Assembly: GCF_044466355.1 (NCBI RefSeq)
Contig: NZ_JBITMQ010000004.1
Coordinates: 439,900-503,899 of the forward strand
Reading direction: 5' to 3'
Origin: Actinophytocola sp044466355
GTDB lineage: Bacteria > Actinomycetota > Actinomycetes > Mycobacteriales > Pseudonocardiaceae
Length of the DNA: 64,000 bases
Shown in pieces: positions 19,087 to 28,627 of this stretch; the stretch's first letter is position 1; every line of letters begins with the position of its first letter. A model generated the notes under the pieces. That model was given only the letters and a program-made list of their open reading frames with translations, ran no database searches and was not told the origin of the DNA. A program made the translations under genes and the position numbers.

Positions 19087-19578
19087 CTAGATGACCTCGG
19101 TCAGCTCCGCGTTCGCCACGTCGTAGACGAACCCGCGGACGTGGTCCCGGTATGGCACGAAGGGGCTGCGCCGCACCCGCTCGACCGACTGGCGGACACT
19201 GTCCTTGACCTCGCGGAACGCCTCGATCGCCCACGGCGGCCGCAGTTTGGTGTCCTTCTCCAGCTCGTCCTTGAACTCGTCCTCGGTGATCAACGACAGG
19301 CCGCACGAGGTGTGCTGCATGACGATCACCTCGCGGGTCTCGAGCTTGCGCTGGCTGATCGCGAGCGACCGGATGACGTCGTCGGTCACGACCCCGCCCG
19401 CGTTGCGCATGATGTGCGCCTCGCCGTGCCGGAGGCCGAACACGTCGAAGACCTTGATGCGTGCGTCCATGCAGGTCACGATCGCCAGGTGGAGTGAAGG
19501 CACCGGCGTCGGAACTCCCGGCGCGCCGTGGTCGACACCGATCGCGTGCCGGTGCAGGAGATCGTCGATTGCGGTCAT
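19087..19578 (-). CDS. can: Beta-class carbonic anhydrase
   Basis: Interconverts carbon dioxide and bicarbonate in the cytoplasm. 163 residues, the short form. Zinc ligands are the Cys of VTCMDAR (with the Asp-Arg dyad) and the His and Cys of QHTSCG. MRNAGGVVTDD is the conserved active-site strand. The ATG at 19578 gives the normal length. The same gene order (mutY, can, membrane protein) in mycobacteria supports orthology with CanB. Confidence 0.95.
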   Translation of the reverse strand: MTAIDDLLHRHAIGVDHGAPGVPTPVPSLHLAIVTCMDARIKVFDVFGLRHGEAHIMRNAGGVVTDDVIRSLAISQRKLETREVIVMQHTSCGLSLITEDEFKDELEKDTKLRPPWAIEAFREVKDSVRQSVERVRRSPFVPYRDHVRGFVYDVANAELTEVI

Positions 19579-19780
19579 ATGTCAGCTCCCGTGTTTCGCC
19601 GTGCCCACATTGCGGTCAAGCACTGGAAACCAGCTCGACCACCAATTGGAACAAGGCCCGGCCATCAGGGCAACGTGGCGTCGACAACAACTCTCCGTGC
19701 TCACTACCAGCATAAATATCCCACTATCGGGGACATCGAAGATCCACGGGGATGAGGTATGGCGGGGCTACCGTCGGGCC

Positions 19781-20530
19781 ATGCTCGAACCCAACGGCCC
19801 GCTGGCCCAGTCCGTGTACTGGCGCCGCCGCGGGCTCGCCGCGGTTGGTTCGGTGCTCGCGGTGGTGCTGCTGGCGTGGCTCATCGGCGGTCTCGTCGAG
19901 GCGGACGACCAGCACCCCGTGCAGGGCACGGCCGACACGGCGGACGTGGGCGGCGGCGATCGGCCGGGCGCGGTCCAGGTGACGTCCTCGCGGGTGTCCG
20001 CGCCGCCGTCCAGCCCCGGACCGGACGACCCGCGCGGCTCGGTGACGGCGAGTTCGCCCAGCCCGACGGTGTCACCGACGAGCACGACGTCCCCTCCGGT
20101 GGTGACGACGACCAGCCCGGCGCCGCCGCCCAAGCCGCCCGCAGCGTGCCCGGACAAGGTGGTGAAGGTCGTCGCGGCACCCGATGTGCCGTCGTACCCG
20201 GTCGGGGCCCGGCCGCTGCTGACGCTGCGGATCGTCAACGCCGGGCCGGTGGCGTGCACGCGGGACCTCGACCGCAAGCTGCGGGAGATCCTCGTCCTCG
20301 GCGCGGACGGCACACGGCTGTGGTCGAGCACCGACTGCTACGGGCCGCCGGAGCCGGACGTGCGTGTGCTGGCGCCGAACACGGCGGTGGAGTTCTCGGT
20401 CAACTGGGCGGGACGGACTTCCGCGCCGGGGTGCCCGGAGAACCGGAAGACGGTGCCGGCGGGGAAGTACCGGGTGGTGGGCAAGCTGGGCACGCTGACC
20501 GGCCCGCCCACCCCGCTGACGCTGACGTAG
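19781..20530 (+). CDS. Rv3587c-like single-pass membrane protein
   Basis: 249 residues: a short basic cytoplasmic N-terminus, one membrane helix (about 20-45), a Ser/Pro/Thr-rich wall-spanning linker (about 75-125), then a compact extracellular domain with two cysteine pairs (VACTRD, TDCYGP, APGCPEN). The domain looks like the beta-sandwich seen in DUF4232-like proteins; function unknown. Position next to can and mutY matches Rv3587c. TACCGT at 19769-19774, six bases before the ATG, suggests a leaderless mRNA. Confidence 0.7.
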   Translation: MLEPNGPLAQSVYWRRRGLAAVGSVLAVVLLAWLIGGLVEADDQHPVQGTADTADVGGGDRPGAVQVTSSRVSAPPSSPGPDDPRGSVTASSPSPTVSPTSTTSPPVVTTTSPAPPPKPPAACPDKVVKVVAAPDVPSYPVGARPLLTLRIVNAGPVACTRDLDRKLREILVLGADGTRLWSSTDCYGPPEPDVRVLAPNTAVEFSVNWAGRTSAPGCPENRKTVPAGKYRVVGKLGTLTGPPTPLTLT

Positions 20531-20539
20531 GGCACCAGG

Positions 20540-21640
<1,101 letters not shown>

Positions 21641-21644
21641 GTGC

Positions 21645-21660
21645 TGACCGTAACGGTTCA
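21645..21660 (-). promoter_or_regulatory. Palindromic LacI-type operator
   Basis: TGACCGTAACGGTTCA contains ACCGT-A-ACGGT, a symmetrical site of the LacI/CcpA type, five bases upstream of the LacI gene start. Binding by that regulator is inferred. Confidence 0.45.
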
Positions 21661-21775
21661 GAAGCGCATACAGAAGCCCAGCAGCGCACGTCACCGTCAC
21701 CACATCTGGTGGCACTTCTCACCCGGTCTGATGACACGAGCGGAATAACGCGTCGTATAGTCGCCTTGCAGTAGT

Positions 21776-21793
21776 CGAAAACGGTTTCCATTA
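21776..21793 (+). promoter_or_regulatory. Zur box upstream of the zinc importer
   Basis: CGAAAACGGTTTCCATTA resembles actinobacterial Zur boxes (ATGAAAAYSRTTTTCAT type): GAAAACGGTTTCC is palindromic at 11 of 13 positions. It lies 42 bp upstream of the znuA start and would block the promoter when zinc is sufficient. Confidence 0.6.
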
Positions 21794-21834
21794 CCTATAG
21801 CGTGACACGCATACGTGGTTTCGGAGGGAACGTC

Positions 21835-22710
21835 ATGAGAAGCGCCTTGCCACTCGCGGTGGCCGCGGTCGCCGTGCTGGCCGCGGGATGCGGCGGCGAC
21901 ACGGGCGGCGACGCCGCGGCCGACGGCAAGATCGCGGTCGTCGCGTCCACCAACGTGTGGGGCAGCGTGGTCGAGGCGGTCGGTGGTGACAACGTGAGCG
22001 TTCGCTCCCTCATCAACGACTCGAAGGGCGATCCGCATTCCTATGCGGACAAGCCCGAGGACGCGACGCTCCTCACCGAGGCGAAGCTCGTCGTCTACAA
22101 CGGCGGCGGCTACGACGACTTCTTCACCAAGCTCGTCGACGCGGCGGGCGCGGACGCCAAGCAGGTCGTCGCCTACGACGTGTCCGGGCTGCCCGACGGT
22201 GAGAACGAGCACGTCTGGTACGACTTCGGCACCGCCAAGAAGGTCGCCGACAAGGTCGCCGCCGAGCTCGGCGCGATCGACCCGGACAACAAGACAACCT
22301 ACGAGGACAACGCGAAGGCGTTCGACGGCGAGCTCGACGAGCTGGCCGCCACGGCCGACGCGATCCCCGACGGCAAGGTCGTCGCGACCGAGCCCGTCGC
22401 CAAGTACCTGCTCGACGTCGCCGGCATGACCGACGCGACCCCGACGGACTTCTCCGAGGCCATCGAGGAGGAGACCGACCCGCCGGTGGCCGCCGTCGCC
22501 GACACCATGGACCTCGTGTCCGGCAAGCAGGTCGTCGCGCTGGTCAACAACGAGCAGACCGAGACGAACGTGACCGACCAGCTGAACGACGCGGCGAAGA
22601 GCGCCGGGGTGCCGATCGTCAACGTGAGTGAGACGCTGCCACCGGGCGTGACCGACTACGTTGAGTGGATGACGAAGCAGGTGGACGCGTTGGCGGGCGC
22701 GGTGGCTTGA
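21835..22710 (+). CDS. znuA: Zinc ABC transporter substrate-binding lipoprotein
   Basis: Captures Zn2+ outside the membrane for the ABC importer encoded next. 291 residues with lipobox LAAGC after a clean signal; the ATG at 21835 has GGAGGG eight bases upstream, so it is preferred over a GTG at 21802. Cluster 9 (TroA/ZnuA) features are the metal-ligand histidines in DPHSYADKPED and ENEHVWYD, and the helical backbone between lobes. There is no His-rich loop. The stop overlaps the next gene by one base (TGATG). Confidence 0.88.
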   Translation: MRSALPLAVAAVAVLAAGCGGDTGGDAAADGKIAVVASTNVWGSVVEAVGGDNVSVRSLINDSKGDPHSYADKPEDATLLTEAKLVVYNGGGYDDFFTKLVDAAGADAKQVVAYDVSGLPDGENEHVWYDFGTAKKVADKVAAELGAIDPDNKTTYEDNAKAFDGELDELAATADAIPDGKVVATEPVAKYLLDVAGMTDATPTDFSEAIEEETDPPVAAVADTMDLVSGKQVVALVNNEQTETNVTDQLNDAAKSAGVPIVNVSETLPPGVTDYVEWMTKQVDALAGAVA

Positions 22711-23525
22711 TGGAAGAACACGTGCCCGCGATCTCGCTCCGGGACGCGACGCTCGCCTACGGCGACCGCGTCCTGTGGTCCGGGCTGAACCTCGACATCG
22801 AGCCGGGGGAGTTCGTGGCGGTGCTGGGCCCGAACGGGTCCGGCAAGACGAGCCTCCTCCGCGTGCTGCTCGGGTTGCGGCCGCTGACGTCGGGCACCGC
22901 GCGGATCGCGGGTGAGCCGCCGGGCCGCGGCAACAGGCGGATCGGGTACATCCCGCAGCAGCGGGCCATCGACGCCCCCGTCCGCGGCCGCGACCTGGTC
23001 GGGCTCGGCCTCGACGGGCACCGCTGGGGCACCGGGATCTCGCGCATCCGCGAGCGGCGGCAGCGGGTCGACCAGGCCATCGCCGAGGTCGGCGCCGAGG
23101 CGTTCGCGAAGGCGCCGATCTCGTTGCTGTCCGGCGGTGAGCAGCAGCGGCTGCGGGTGGCGCAGGCGTTGGTGAGCGACCCCGACGTGCTGCTGTGCGA
23201 CGAGCCGCTGTTGTCGCTCGACCTCGCGAACCAGCGCGTGGTCAGCTCGCTGATCGACCAGCGCCGCCGCGCCGCCGACACCGCCGTGCTGTTCGTCACG
23301 CACGAGATCAACCCGGTACTGCCACTGGTCGACCGCGTTCTGTACCTCGTGGACGGTCGCTTCCGGGTCGGTCGCCCGGACGAGGTGATGAACTCGGGGA
23401 CACTGTCCGAGCTGTACCGGACGAAGATCGACGTCGTGCGGGTGCGTGGGCAGATCCACGTGGTCGGCGCCCAGAGCGGGCTGTGCGAGGACCAGCCCCA
23501 CCACCTGCACGAGGAACCCGCCTGA
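22710..23525 (+). CDS. znuC: Zinc ABC transporter ATP-binding protein
   Basis: ATPase subunit of the metal importer. 271 residues with Walker A GPNGSGKTS, Q-loop at YIPQQR, signature LLSGGEQQR, Walker B VLLCDEPLLSLD and H-loop VTHE. The start at 22710 overlaps the znuA stop. The C-terminal tail of about 40 residues includes two cysteine/histidine-containing segments (SGLCEDQPHHLHEEP) that might sense or bind metal, which is inference. It overlaps the permease gene in the same TGATG manner. Confidence 0.92.
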   Translation: MEEHVPAISLRDATLAYGDRVLWSGLNLDIEPGEFVAVLGPNGSGKTSLLRVLLGLRPLTSGTARIAGEPPGRGNRRIGYIPQQRAIDAPVRGRDLVGLGLDGHRWGTGISRIRERRQRVDQAIAEVGAEAFAKAPISLLSGGEQQRLRVAQALVSDPDVLLCDEPLLSLDLANQRVVSSLIDQRRRAADTAVLFVTHEINPVLPLVDRVLYLVDGRFRVGRPDEVMNSGTLSELYRTKIDVVRVRGQIHVVGAQSGLCEDQPHHLHEEPA

Positions 23526-24400
23526 TGGACAAGTTCTTCGACTTCGAGCTGATGGGCAGGCTGCTCGGGCTGCCCTACGTACAGGCCGCGCTGGTGGCGG
23601 CGGGCATCCTCGGGTTGCTGGCCGGCGTGCTCGGCCCGTTGATCGTGAGCCGCAACATGGCGTTCGCGGTGCACGGGACCAGCGAACTGTCGTTCACGGG
23701 CGGCGCCGCGGCTCTGCTGCTGGGCATCAACGTCGGTCATGGCGCACTCGCGGGGGCCGTGATCGCCGCGCTGGTGCTCGGCCTGCTGTCGCGGCGCAGC
23801 TCCGAACACGACTCGGTGATCGGTGCCGTGCTGTCGTTCGGGCTCGGTGTCGGCGTCCTGCTGCTGTGGTTCTACCCGGGACGCGCGAACAGCAAGTTCG
23901 GGTTGCTCGTCGGGCAGATCGTCGGCGTGGACTTCGCGTCGATCGCGCTGCTGTCGGTGAGCGGGATCCTGGTCATGCTGGTGCTGCTGGTGATCTACCG
24001 GCCGCTGCTGTTCTCGTCGGTGGACCCGGACGTGGCGAAGGCGCGCGGGGTGCCGGTCGGCGGGTTGTCGGTGGTGTTCGCGGTACTGGTCGGCGTCGCG
24101 ACGGCGCTGGGCGTGCAGACGGTGGGCGCACTGCTCGTGCTGGCGCTGATGATCACCCCGGCGGCCGCCGCGGCCCGGGTGACGGCGAGCCCGTTGCGGG
24201 CGACGGTGCTGGCGGTGGTGTTCGCGGAGGCGGCCGCGCTGGGCGGGTTCATCCTGTCGCTGGCGCCGGGGGCACCGGTGAGCGCGTTCGTCACGGCGAT
24301 CTCGTTCCTGATCTACCTGGTGTGCTGGACGATCAGCCGGGTGCGGGGCCGGTCGGCGCGAGGGGCCGCGGTGGTCGCGGTGCCGGTACCTGCCCGGTGA
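23525..24400 (+). CDS. znuB: Zinc ABC transporter permease (ABC-3 family)
   Basis: Membrane channel of the importer; 291 residues and about nine hydrophobic helices. ABC-3 features include GPLIVSRNMAFAVHGTSELSF and MITPAAAAARV near the C-terminus. The start at 23525 overlaps the znuC stop by one base. The three genes form a compact znuACB operon under the Zur box; no zur gene is present here. A GTG frame of 27 codons after the stop (24397-24480) shows no sign of being a gene. Confidence 0.92.
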   Translation: MDKFFDFELMGRLLGLPYVQAALVAAGILGLLAGVLGPLIVSRNMAFAVHGTSELSFTGGAAALLLGINVGHGALAGAVIAALVLGLLSRRSSEHDSVIGAVLSFGLGVGVLLLWFYPGRANSKFGLLVGQIVGVDFASIALLSVSGILVMLVLLVIYRPLLFSSVDPDVAKARGVPVGGLSVVFAVLVGVATALGVQTVGALLVLALMITPAAAAARVTASPLRATVLAVVFAEAAALGGFILSLAPGAPVSAFVTAISFLIYLVCWTISRVRGRSARGAAVVAVPVPAR

Positions 24401-24508
24401 ACCCGGTGGCGCAGCCGGACGTGCTGAGCGAGATGACGGTGGCGTCGGTGGCCGCGCGGCCTGCCCGGCTTCCGCGCTGACGACTGACGCGGTTGTCGGG
24501 GGACGGTC

Positions 24509-24994
24509 TCAGGGCTTGGCTTGCTCGTTCTGGGTCGTTTCGTGGAGCGCCTGCTCTTGCCGGTTGGTCTGTTCGTGCAGCCAGTCCCGCCAGGACGGCC
24601 CGCGCTCCTGCCCTGTGACCAATATCGTGTACGGGGACATGTCGTTGTAGTCACGCAGCAACGTGTACCCCGCAGTCTCCAGGATGTCGGCGACCGCGTC
24701 GTGCATGATCTTCGAAACGGTACCTGAATAGCGGATGGCCGGATGGTCTCGGTGCCCCGCGCTCAGCGCGTCCGTGGCGGCGGAGCGCAGCATGAAGTGC
24801 GTCGTCCAGTCGACGATCACACCGCCGCTCTCATCGTCGAGCGGATCGACCTCCACCAGCACGCCGGTGCCGAGCGTTGCGCTCTCCGCCACAATTGGTA
24901 GCCCGGCGGCGCTCAGGTCGTCCCGGACGTTCGCCGCGAGAGTGTGGCGACGCCTCAGGACCTCGTCATCGGCGAGATCTGGTTGCCATGTCAT
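24509..24994 (-). CDS. Hypothetical protein (161 aa)
   Basis: Soluble, acidic, no signal peptide. The central part (GVLVEVDPLDDESGGVIVDW) looks like a small alpha/beta domain, and the C-terminal 30 residues are Gln/Glu/Asn-rich. I do not recognise a family. The ATG at 24994 is followed closely by a second Met codon out of frame and has no strong ribosome binding site. It stands alone, convergent with znuB and divergent from the DUF445 gene. Lower codon GC at the 3' end hints at an accessory gene. Confidence 0.6.
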   Translation of the reverse strand: MTWQPDLADDEVLRRRHTLAANVRDDLSAAGLPIVAESATLGTGVLVEVDPLDDESGGVIVDWTTHFMLRSAATDALSAGHRDHPAIRYSGTVSKIMHDAVADILETAGYTLLRDYNDMSPYTILVTGQERGPSWRDWLHEQTNRQEQALHETTQNEQAKP

Positions 24995-25086
24995 GTGGGA
25001 ATGATGGTGGAACCAGCGGGAGCGGGCTTCGTCAGGTCGCCGCGGATTCGCACGTCGGTGGCCGAGTCGGCGATACTTGCGCTCTT

Positions 25087-26283
25087 ATGGTCGACGACTT
25101 CCTCGCGCACTGGCAGGTGTACCTGTCCATGCCCGTGATCGCGGCGGTCATCGGCTACCTCACCAAGCGCGCGGCCATCGAGATGATGTTCCGGCCGCTC
25201 GACTTCGTCGGCATCCCGCCTTACCTCGGCTGGCAGGGCGTCGTGCCGCGCAACTCCGAGCGCATGATCGCGGTCGCGGCCGAGTTGCTCACCGCCAAGC
25301 TCGTCGACCCCCAGGAGATCTTCCGGCGGCTCGACCCGGCGCGGCTGGCCAAGGAACTCGAACTGCCGCTCATGCTGGCCGCCGACGAGATCACCCGCGA
25401 CGTCATGGCCAGGCACGGTCTGTGGCAGAAGCTGCCGCCCATCGCGCAGGAGATGGTGATCAAGCGCGTTCAGGCCGGGATCCCCGACCTCGTCGCGCGG
25501 ATCATGACCGCGCTCAGCGACAACATCGGCGACGTCCTCGACATCAAGCAGGTCGCGGTGAACGCCTTGCACCGCGACAAACGCCTGCTGCTCAAGCTGA
25601 TCCGTGACATCTCCCGCCCCGAGATGGCCTTCATCGCGCGCTGCGGTGTCTACTTCGGATTCGTCCTCGGGCTCGTGCAGACCGTCGTCTGGGCGTTGAC
25701 CAAGGACCCCATCGTGATGCCGCTCTTCGGTGCCGTGATCGGCTGGTGCACCGACTGGCTCGCGATCAAGCTCGTGTTCTTCCCGCGCGAGCGCAGGAAG
25801 ATCCTCGGTGTGTCACTGCAGGGCGTGTTCCAGCGCAGGCGCGACGAGGTGGCGAAGCAGTACGCGGCGGTCGTCGCCCGCGACGTGATGACCCTGCCGA
25901 ACCTCGTCGACGGCGTGCTCAACGGGCCGCGTGCCGACCGGTTGCGCGCCATGGTGCGGGACGTCGTCGAGCACGCCATCGACGAGCAGGCCGGGCTCGC
26001 GCGACCACTCGTCGGCGCGAGCCGCTTCGCCGAGCTGAGGAAGGCGGCCGCCGACCGCGCCGTCCGATACCTGCCGACGACGATGCTGACCGCGGAGCGC
26101 TACGCGACCGAGGCCCTCGACATCCGCGACACCATCGCGACCAAGATGCGCAGACTGACACGGATCGAGTACGAGGCGCTCCTGCGGCCCGCCTTCCGGC
26201 AGGACGAGTGGAAGCTGATCGCGGTCGGCGCCGTGATCGGCGCGATCATCGGCGAACTGCAGGTTTTGCTTTTCCTGCACTAG
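25087..26283 (+). CDS. DUF445 family membrane protein
   Basis: 398 residues. Hydrophobic segments lie at about 12-30, 190-240 and at the extreme C-terminus; between them are long amphipathic helices, the pattern of the DUF445/YjiN-YheB family. Conserved stretches are IGYLTKRAAIEMMFRPL at the N-terminus and GAVIGWCTDWLAIKLVFFPRE around residue 220, which are internal repeats of each other (GxxTxxxAIxxxFxP). Function of the family is unknown. The 3' end overlaps the convergent HxlR gene by 38 bp. Confidence 0.88.
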   Translation: MVDDFLAHWQVYLSMPVIAAVIGYLTKRAAIEMMFRPLDFVGIPPYLGWQGVVPRNSERMIAVAAELLTAKLVDPQEIFRRLDPARLAKELELPLMLAADEITRDVMARHGLWQKLPPIAQEMVIKRVQAGIPDLVARIMTALSDNIGDVLDIKQVAVNALHRDKRLLLKLIRDISRPEMAFIARCGVYFGFVLGLVQTVVWALTKDPIVMPLFGAVIGWCTDWLAIKLVFFPRERRKILGVSLQGVFQRRRDEVAKQYAAVVARDVMTLPNLVDGVLNGPRADRLRAMVRDVVEHAIDEQAGLARPLVGASRFAELRKAAADRAVRYLPTTMLTAERYATEALDIRDTIATKMRRLTRIEYEALLRPAFRQDEWKLIAVGAVIGAIIGELQVLLFLH

Positions 26284-26638
26284 CTTTCCGGTCGTACTCG
26301 GCGCGGGCCCGCTCGACCTGGTCGAGGTTCGACGACCACTCGGACAGCGCGGCGAACAACGGCCCGAGGCTGCGTCCGAGGTCGCTGATCTCGTACTCGA
26401 CGCGGGGCGGCACCTCGGCGTGGTAGCTGCGGACGACCAGCCCGTCCCGCTCCAACTGCCGCAGCCGCTGCGTCAGCACCTTCGGCGTGATCGTCGTGAT
26501 GCGGCGGGACAGCTCGACGAACCGCTGCCGTCCGTACTCGTTGAGCGCCCACAGGATCGGCGTGGTCCACCGGCTGAAGACGACGTCGACCACCGGCGCG
26601 ATCGGGCAGGCCAGCTCGGGTGGGGTGTCCTCGGTCAC
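26246..26638 (-). CDS. HxlR family transcriptional regulator
   Basis: 130 residues with the HxlR winged helix: PIAPVVDVVFSRWTTPILW at the start, then RFVELSRRI and KVLTQRLRQLERDGLV as recognition region, and PPRVEYEISDLGRSL as wing. The GTG at 26638 is the start. No cysteine in the usual redox-sensing position except Cys11. It is divergent from the NAD(P)-binding gene across a 56-bp gap with a perfect inverted repeat, so regulation of that gene is likely. Confidence 0.9.
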   Translation of the reverse strand: MTEDTPPELACPIAPVVDVVFSRWTTPILWALNEYGRQRFVELSRRITTITPKVLTQRLRQLERDGLVVRSYHAEVPPRVEYEISDLGRSLGPLFAALSEWSSNLDQVERARAEYDRKASAGKAKPAVRR

Positions 26639-26663
26639 GATCCCAGTACTTTCCTCTAGGTAC

Positions 26664-26684
26664 CTACTATCTCCCGAATAGTAG
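26664..26684. promoter_or_regulatory. HxlR operator candidate
   Basis: CTACTAT-CTCCCGA-ATAGTAG is a perfect 7-bp inverted repeat with a 7-nt spacer, midway between the divergent HxlR and NmrA-like genes. An AGTACT...AGGTACCT pair lies just upstream. Confidence 0.55.
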
Positions 26685-26694
26685 CGTCGTTCGC

Positions 26695-27500
26695 ATGATC
26701 GTTGTCACAGGAGCTACAGGCAATGTCGGACAGCCGCTGGTGCGGGCACTCGTGGCGGCGGGCGAGCAGGTGACGGCGGTGTCTCGCCGGGCGGTGGACG
26801 TGCCGGGCGCGACGGTTGTCGCCGCGGACCTCGCCGCACCTTCGTCTCTGCGCCCGGCACTGGCAGGCGCGGACGTCGTCTTCCTGCTCACCGCCGGAAA
26901 CCTCCTCGGCACGGATCTCGCACCCGTGCTGACGGAGATCCGGTCGAACGGCGTGGACCGGGTGGTGCTGCTGTCGTCGCAGGGCGTCGGCACCGGGCAC
27001 CACCCGCCCGCGATCGAGGACGCGGTACGCGCGTCGGGTCTGCGGTGGACGATCCTCGACCGGGCGGCTTCCACTCGAACGCGTTGCAGTGGGCGGAATC
27101 CGCGCGTGCCCGCCGGGAGATCGCGGCCCCGTTCGGTGACGTGGCGCTGCCGACCATCGACCCGGCCGACATCGCGGACGTGGCGGCGGTCGTGCTGCGC
27201 GACCCGGCACACGCGGGGAAGGTCTACGAACTCACCGGCCCCGAACCGATCTCACCCCGCGCCCAGGCCGCGGCGATCGCCGACGCGGTGGGCGAGCCGG
27301 TGCGCTTCGTGGAACTGACCCGCGCCGAGGCGAAGGCCGCGATGCTGGGTTTCATGCCGGAGCCGGTGGCCGACAGCACGCTGGACATCCTGTCGTCACC
27401 GGCGATGCGGCAGGTCAGCCCGGTGGTCGAGGAACTGCTCGGCCGCCGTGGCCGGTTGTTCGCGGAGTGGGCCGCGAACAACGCGGCGGCGTTCAAGTAG
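26695..27500 (+). pseudogene. NmrA-like NAD(P)-binding protein, frameshifted
   Basis: Starts with the Rossmann motif TGATGNVGQP and reads normally to ...SGLRWTIL near base 27060. There the frame changes: continuing as PGGFHSNALQW... requires one extra base in the CTCGACCGG stretch (27056-27064). The downstream frame then runs to 27500 with a complete family C-terminus (about 268 residues if repaired). Either one C has been lost recently, giving a truncated 208-codon product with an unrelated tail, or the assembly has an error. Everything else about the gene and its operator looks intact. Confidence 0.8.
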
Positions 27501-27501
27501 C

Positions 27502-28077
27502 TCAGCGGACGACGTCGTAGACCAGCTTCTGGGTGCCGTTGGAGTAGGTCTCGCTCTCGACGACCTTCAGCATGGTCTTGTCGACGTCGGAGCCGCTGAA
27601 CAGGCGCTTGCCCGCGCCGAGCAGGACGGGGAAGACCAGCAGGTGGTAGCGGTCGATCAGGCCGGCGTCGGACAGGTTGCGGTTCAGGGTGGCACTGCCG
27701 TGCACGATGATCGGTCCGCCGTCGGTCTCCTTCAGCGCCGCGACGTCGTCCAGGGTGCGCAGGATCGTGATGTCACCCCAGTTGTCGACGAGGTCGGCGT
27801 CCTGGAGCGTCGTCGACACGACGTACTTGGGCATCGTCAGGTAGTGCGGGAACTCCTCGGTCATCGTCGGCCACACCGGGCTGAACGCCTCGTAGCTGAC
27901 CCGCCCCATCATCATCGCGGCGGCCTGCTCCTGCTCACGGCCCTTCAGCTCGTAGGCGGCCGGGTCGAACTCGATGTCCTTGAACGTCCATCCCGAGCTG
28001 CGGTGCCCCGCCTCCCCGCCGGGAGCCTCGACAACGCCGTCCAGAGAGACGAAGGCGGTGGTGATCAGGGTGCGCAT
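27502..28077 (-). CDS. Dihydrofolate reductase/RibD C-terminal family protein
   Basis: 191 residues of the RibD_C/DHFR-like fold often annotated as dihydrofolate reductase family protein. Family marks are MRTLITTAFVSLDGVVEAPGG at the start, MMMGRVSYEAFSPVW for the nucleotide site, GGPIIVHGSATLNRNL and the C-terminal DRYHLLVFPVLLGAGKRLF. The ATG at 28077 has GAGGAGA upstream. The actual substrate is unknown; true folate activity is not implied. It converges on the frameshifted gene with one base between. Confidence 0.88.
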   Translation of the reverse strand: MRTLITTAFVSLDGVVEAPGGEAGHRSSGWTFKDIEFDPAAYELKGREQEQAAAMMMGRVSYEAFSPVWPTMTEEFPHYLTMPKYVVSTTLQDADLVDNWGDITILRTLDDVAALKETDGGPIIVHGSATLNRNLSDAGLIDRYHLLVFPVLLGAGKRLFSGSDVDKTMLKVVESETYSNGTQKLVYDVVR

Positions 28078-28216
28078 GGCTTCTCCTCGTGGTGGTCGAT
28101 CTCCGTGTTCACCAGTGCGTCGGACGAGGCTAAGCCACTTCGACACGACGACCCAGAAATTTTGTGCGCGTCGCTCCGCCCAGATCGTTGACGGTCGAAC
28201 CAACCACCCAAGCAGG

Positions 28217-28627
28217 TTAAGGCCGCACCAACTGAAGACCCGGGAGTGACTCGAAGTGTCTTGTGTTGTTGGTCATCAGGGGCGCGCCGTAGTGCACGGC
28301 CGTGGCGCAGATCCAGAGATCGTTGCTGTGAGCCGAGTGGCCAAGGGGTAGACCTCGCTTCTTGGCCTCGTGCTTGAGATCTCCCCACAGATTAGCCAGT
28401 TCGAGCGCGTACGGAGCGATGACGTATGGGCGCATCGCCGCGCTCAGCTGTTCCAGGCGTTTCTGGCCCCAGTTCGCGTTGCGCGCGCCGAATCGCACCT
28501 CTCCCACGGTCACGAACGAGAGAACGGGAGTCGTGTTCCGAAGAGCGTCGATGAAGCCGTCAGGAACGGAGCGGTTCTGCCACAGACAGGAGAAGATGTC
28601 CGTGTCGACGATGATGTAGCGGCTCAT
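28217..28627 (-). CDS. PIN-domain (VapC-like) toxin
   Basis: 136 residues. PIN acidic residues are visible: Asp8 in IIVDTDIFS, a glutamate in TVGEVRFGAR, and the Asp of NDLWICATAVHYGAPLMTNN near residue 103. This is the composition of VapC-type RNases. Its ATG overlaps the stop of the upstream 303-residue gene (ATGA), so the pair is co-translated as in toxin-antitoxin operons, but the partner is far larger than a VapB antitoxin. Lower GC than the surroundings suggests acquisition. Confidence 0.85.
   Translation of the reverse strand: MSRYIIVDTDIFSCLWQNRSVPDGFIDALRNTTPVLSFVTVGEVRFGARNANWGQKRLEQLSAAMRPYVIAPYALELANLWGDLKHEAKKRGLPLGHSAHSNDLWICATAVHYGAPLMTNNTRHFESLPGLQLVRP

Noticed and set aside
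24397..24480. 27-codon GTG frame after the zinc permease gene
   Set aside because: No ribosome site of its own, no recognisable sequence, and typical of random open frames in GC-rich DNA.
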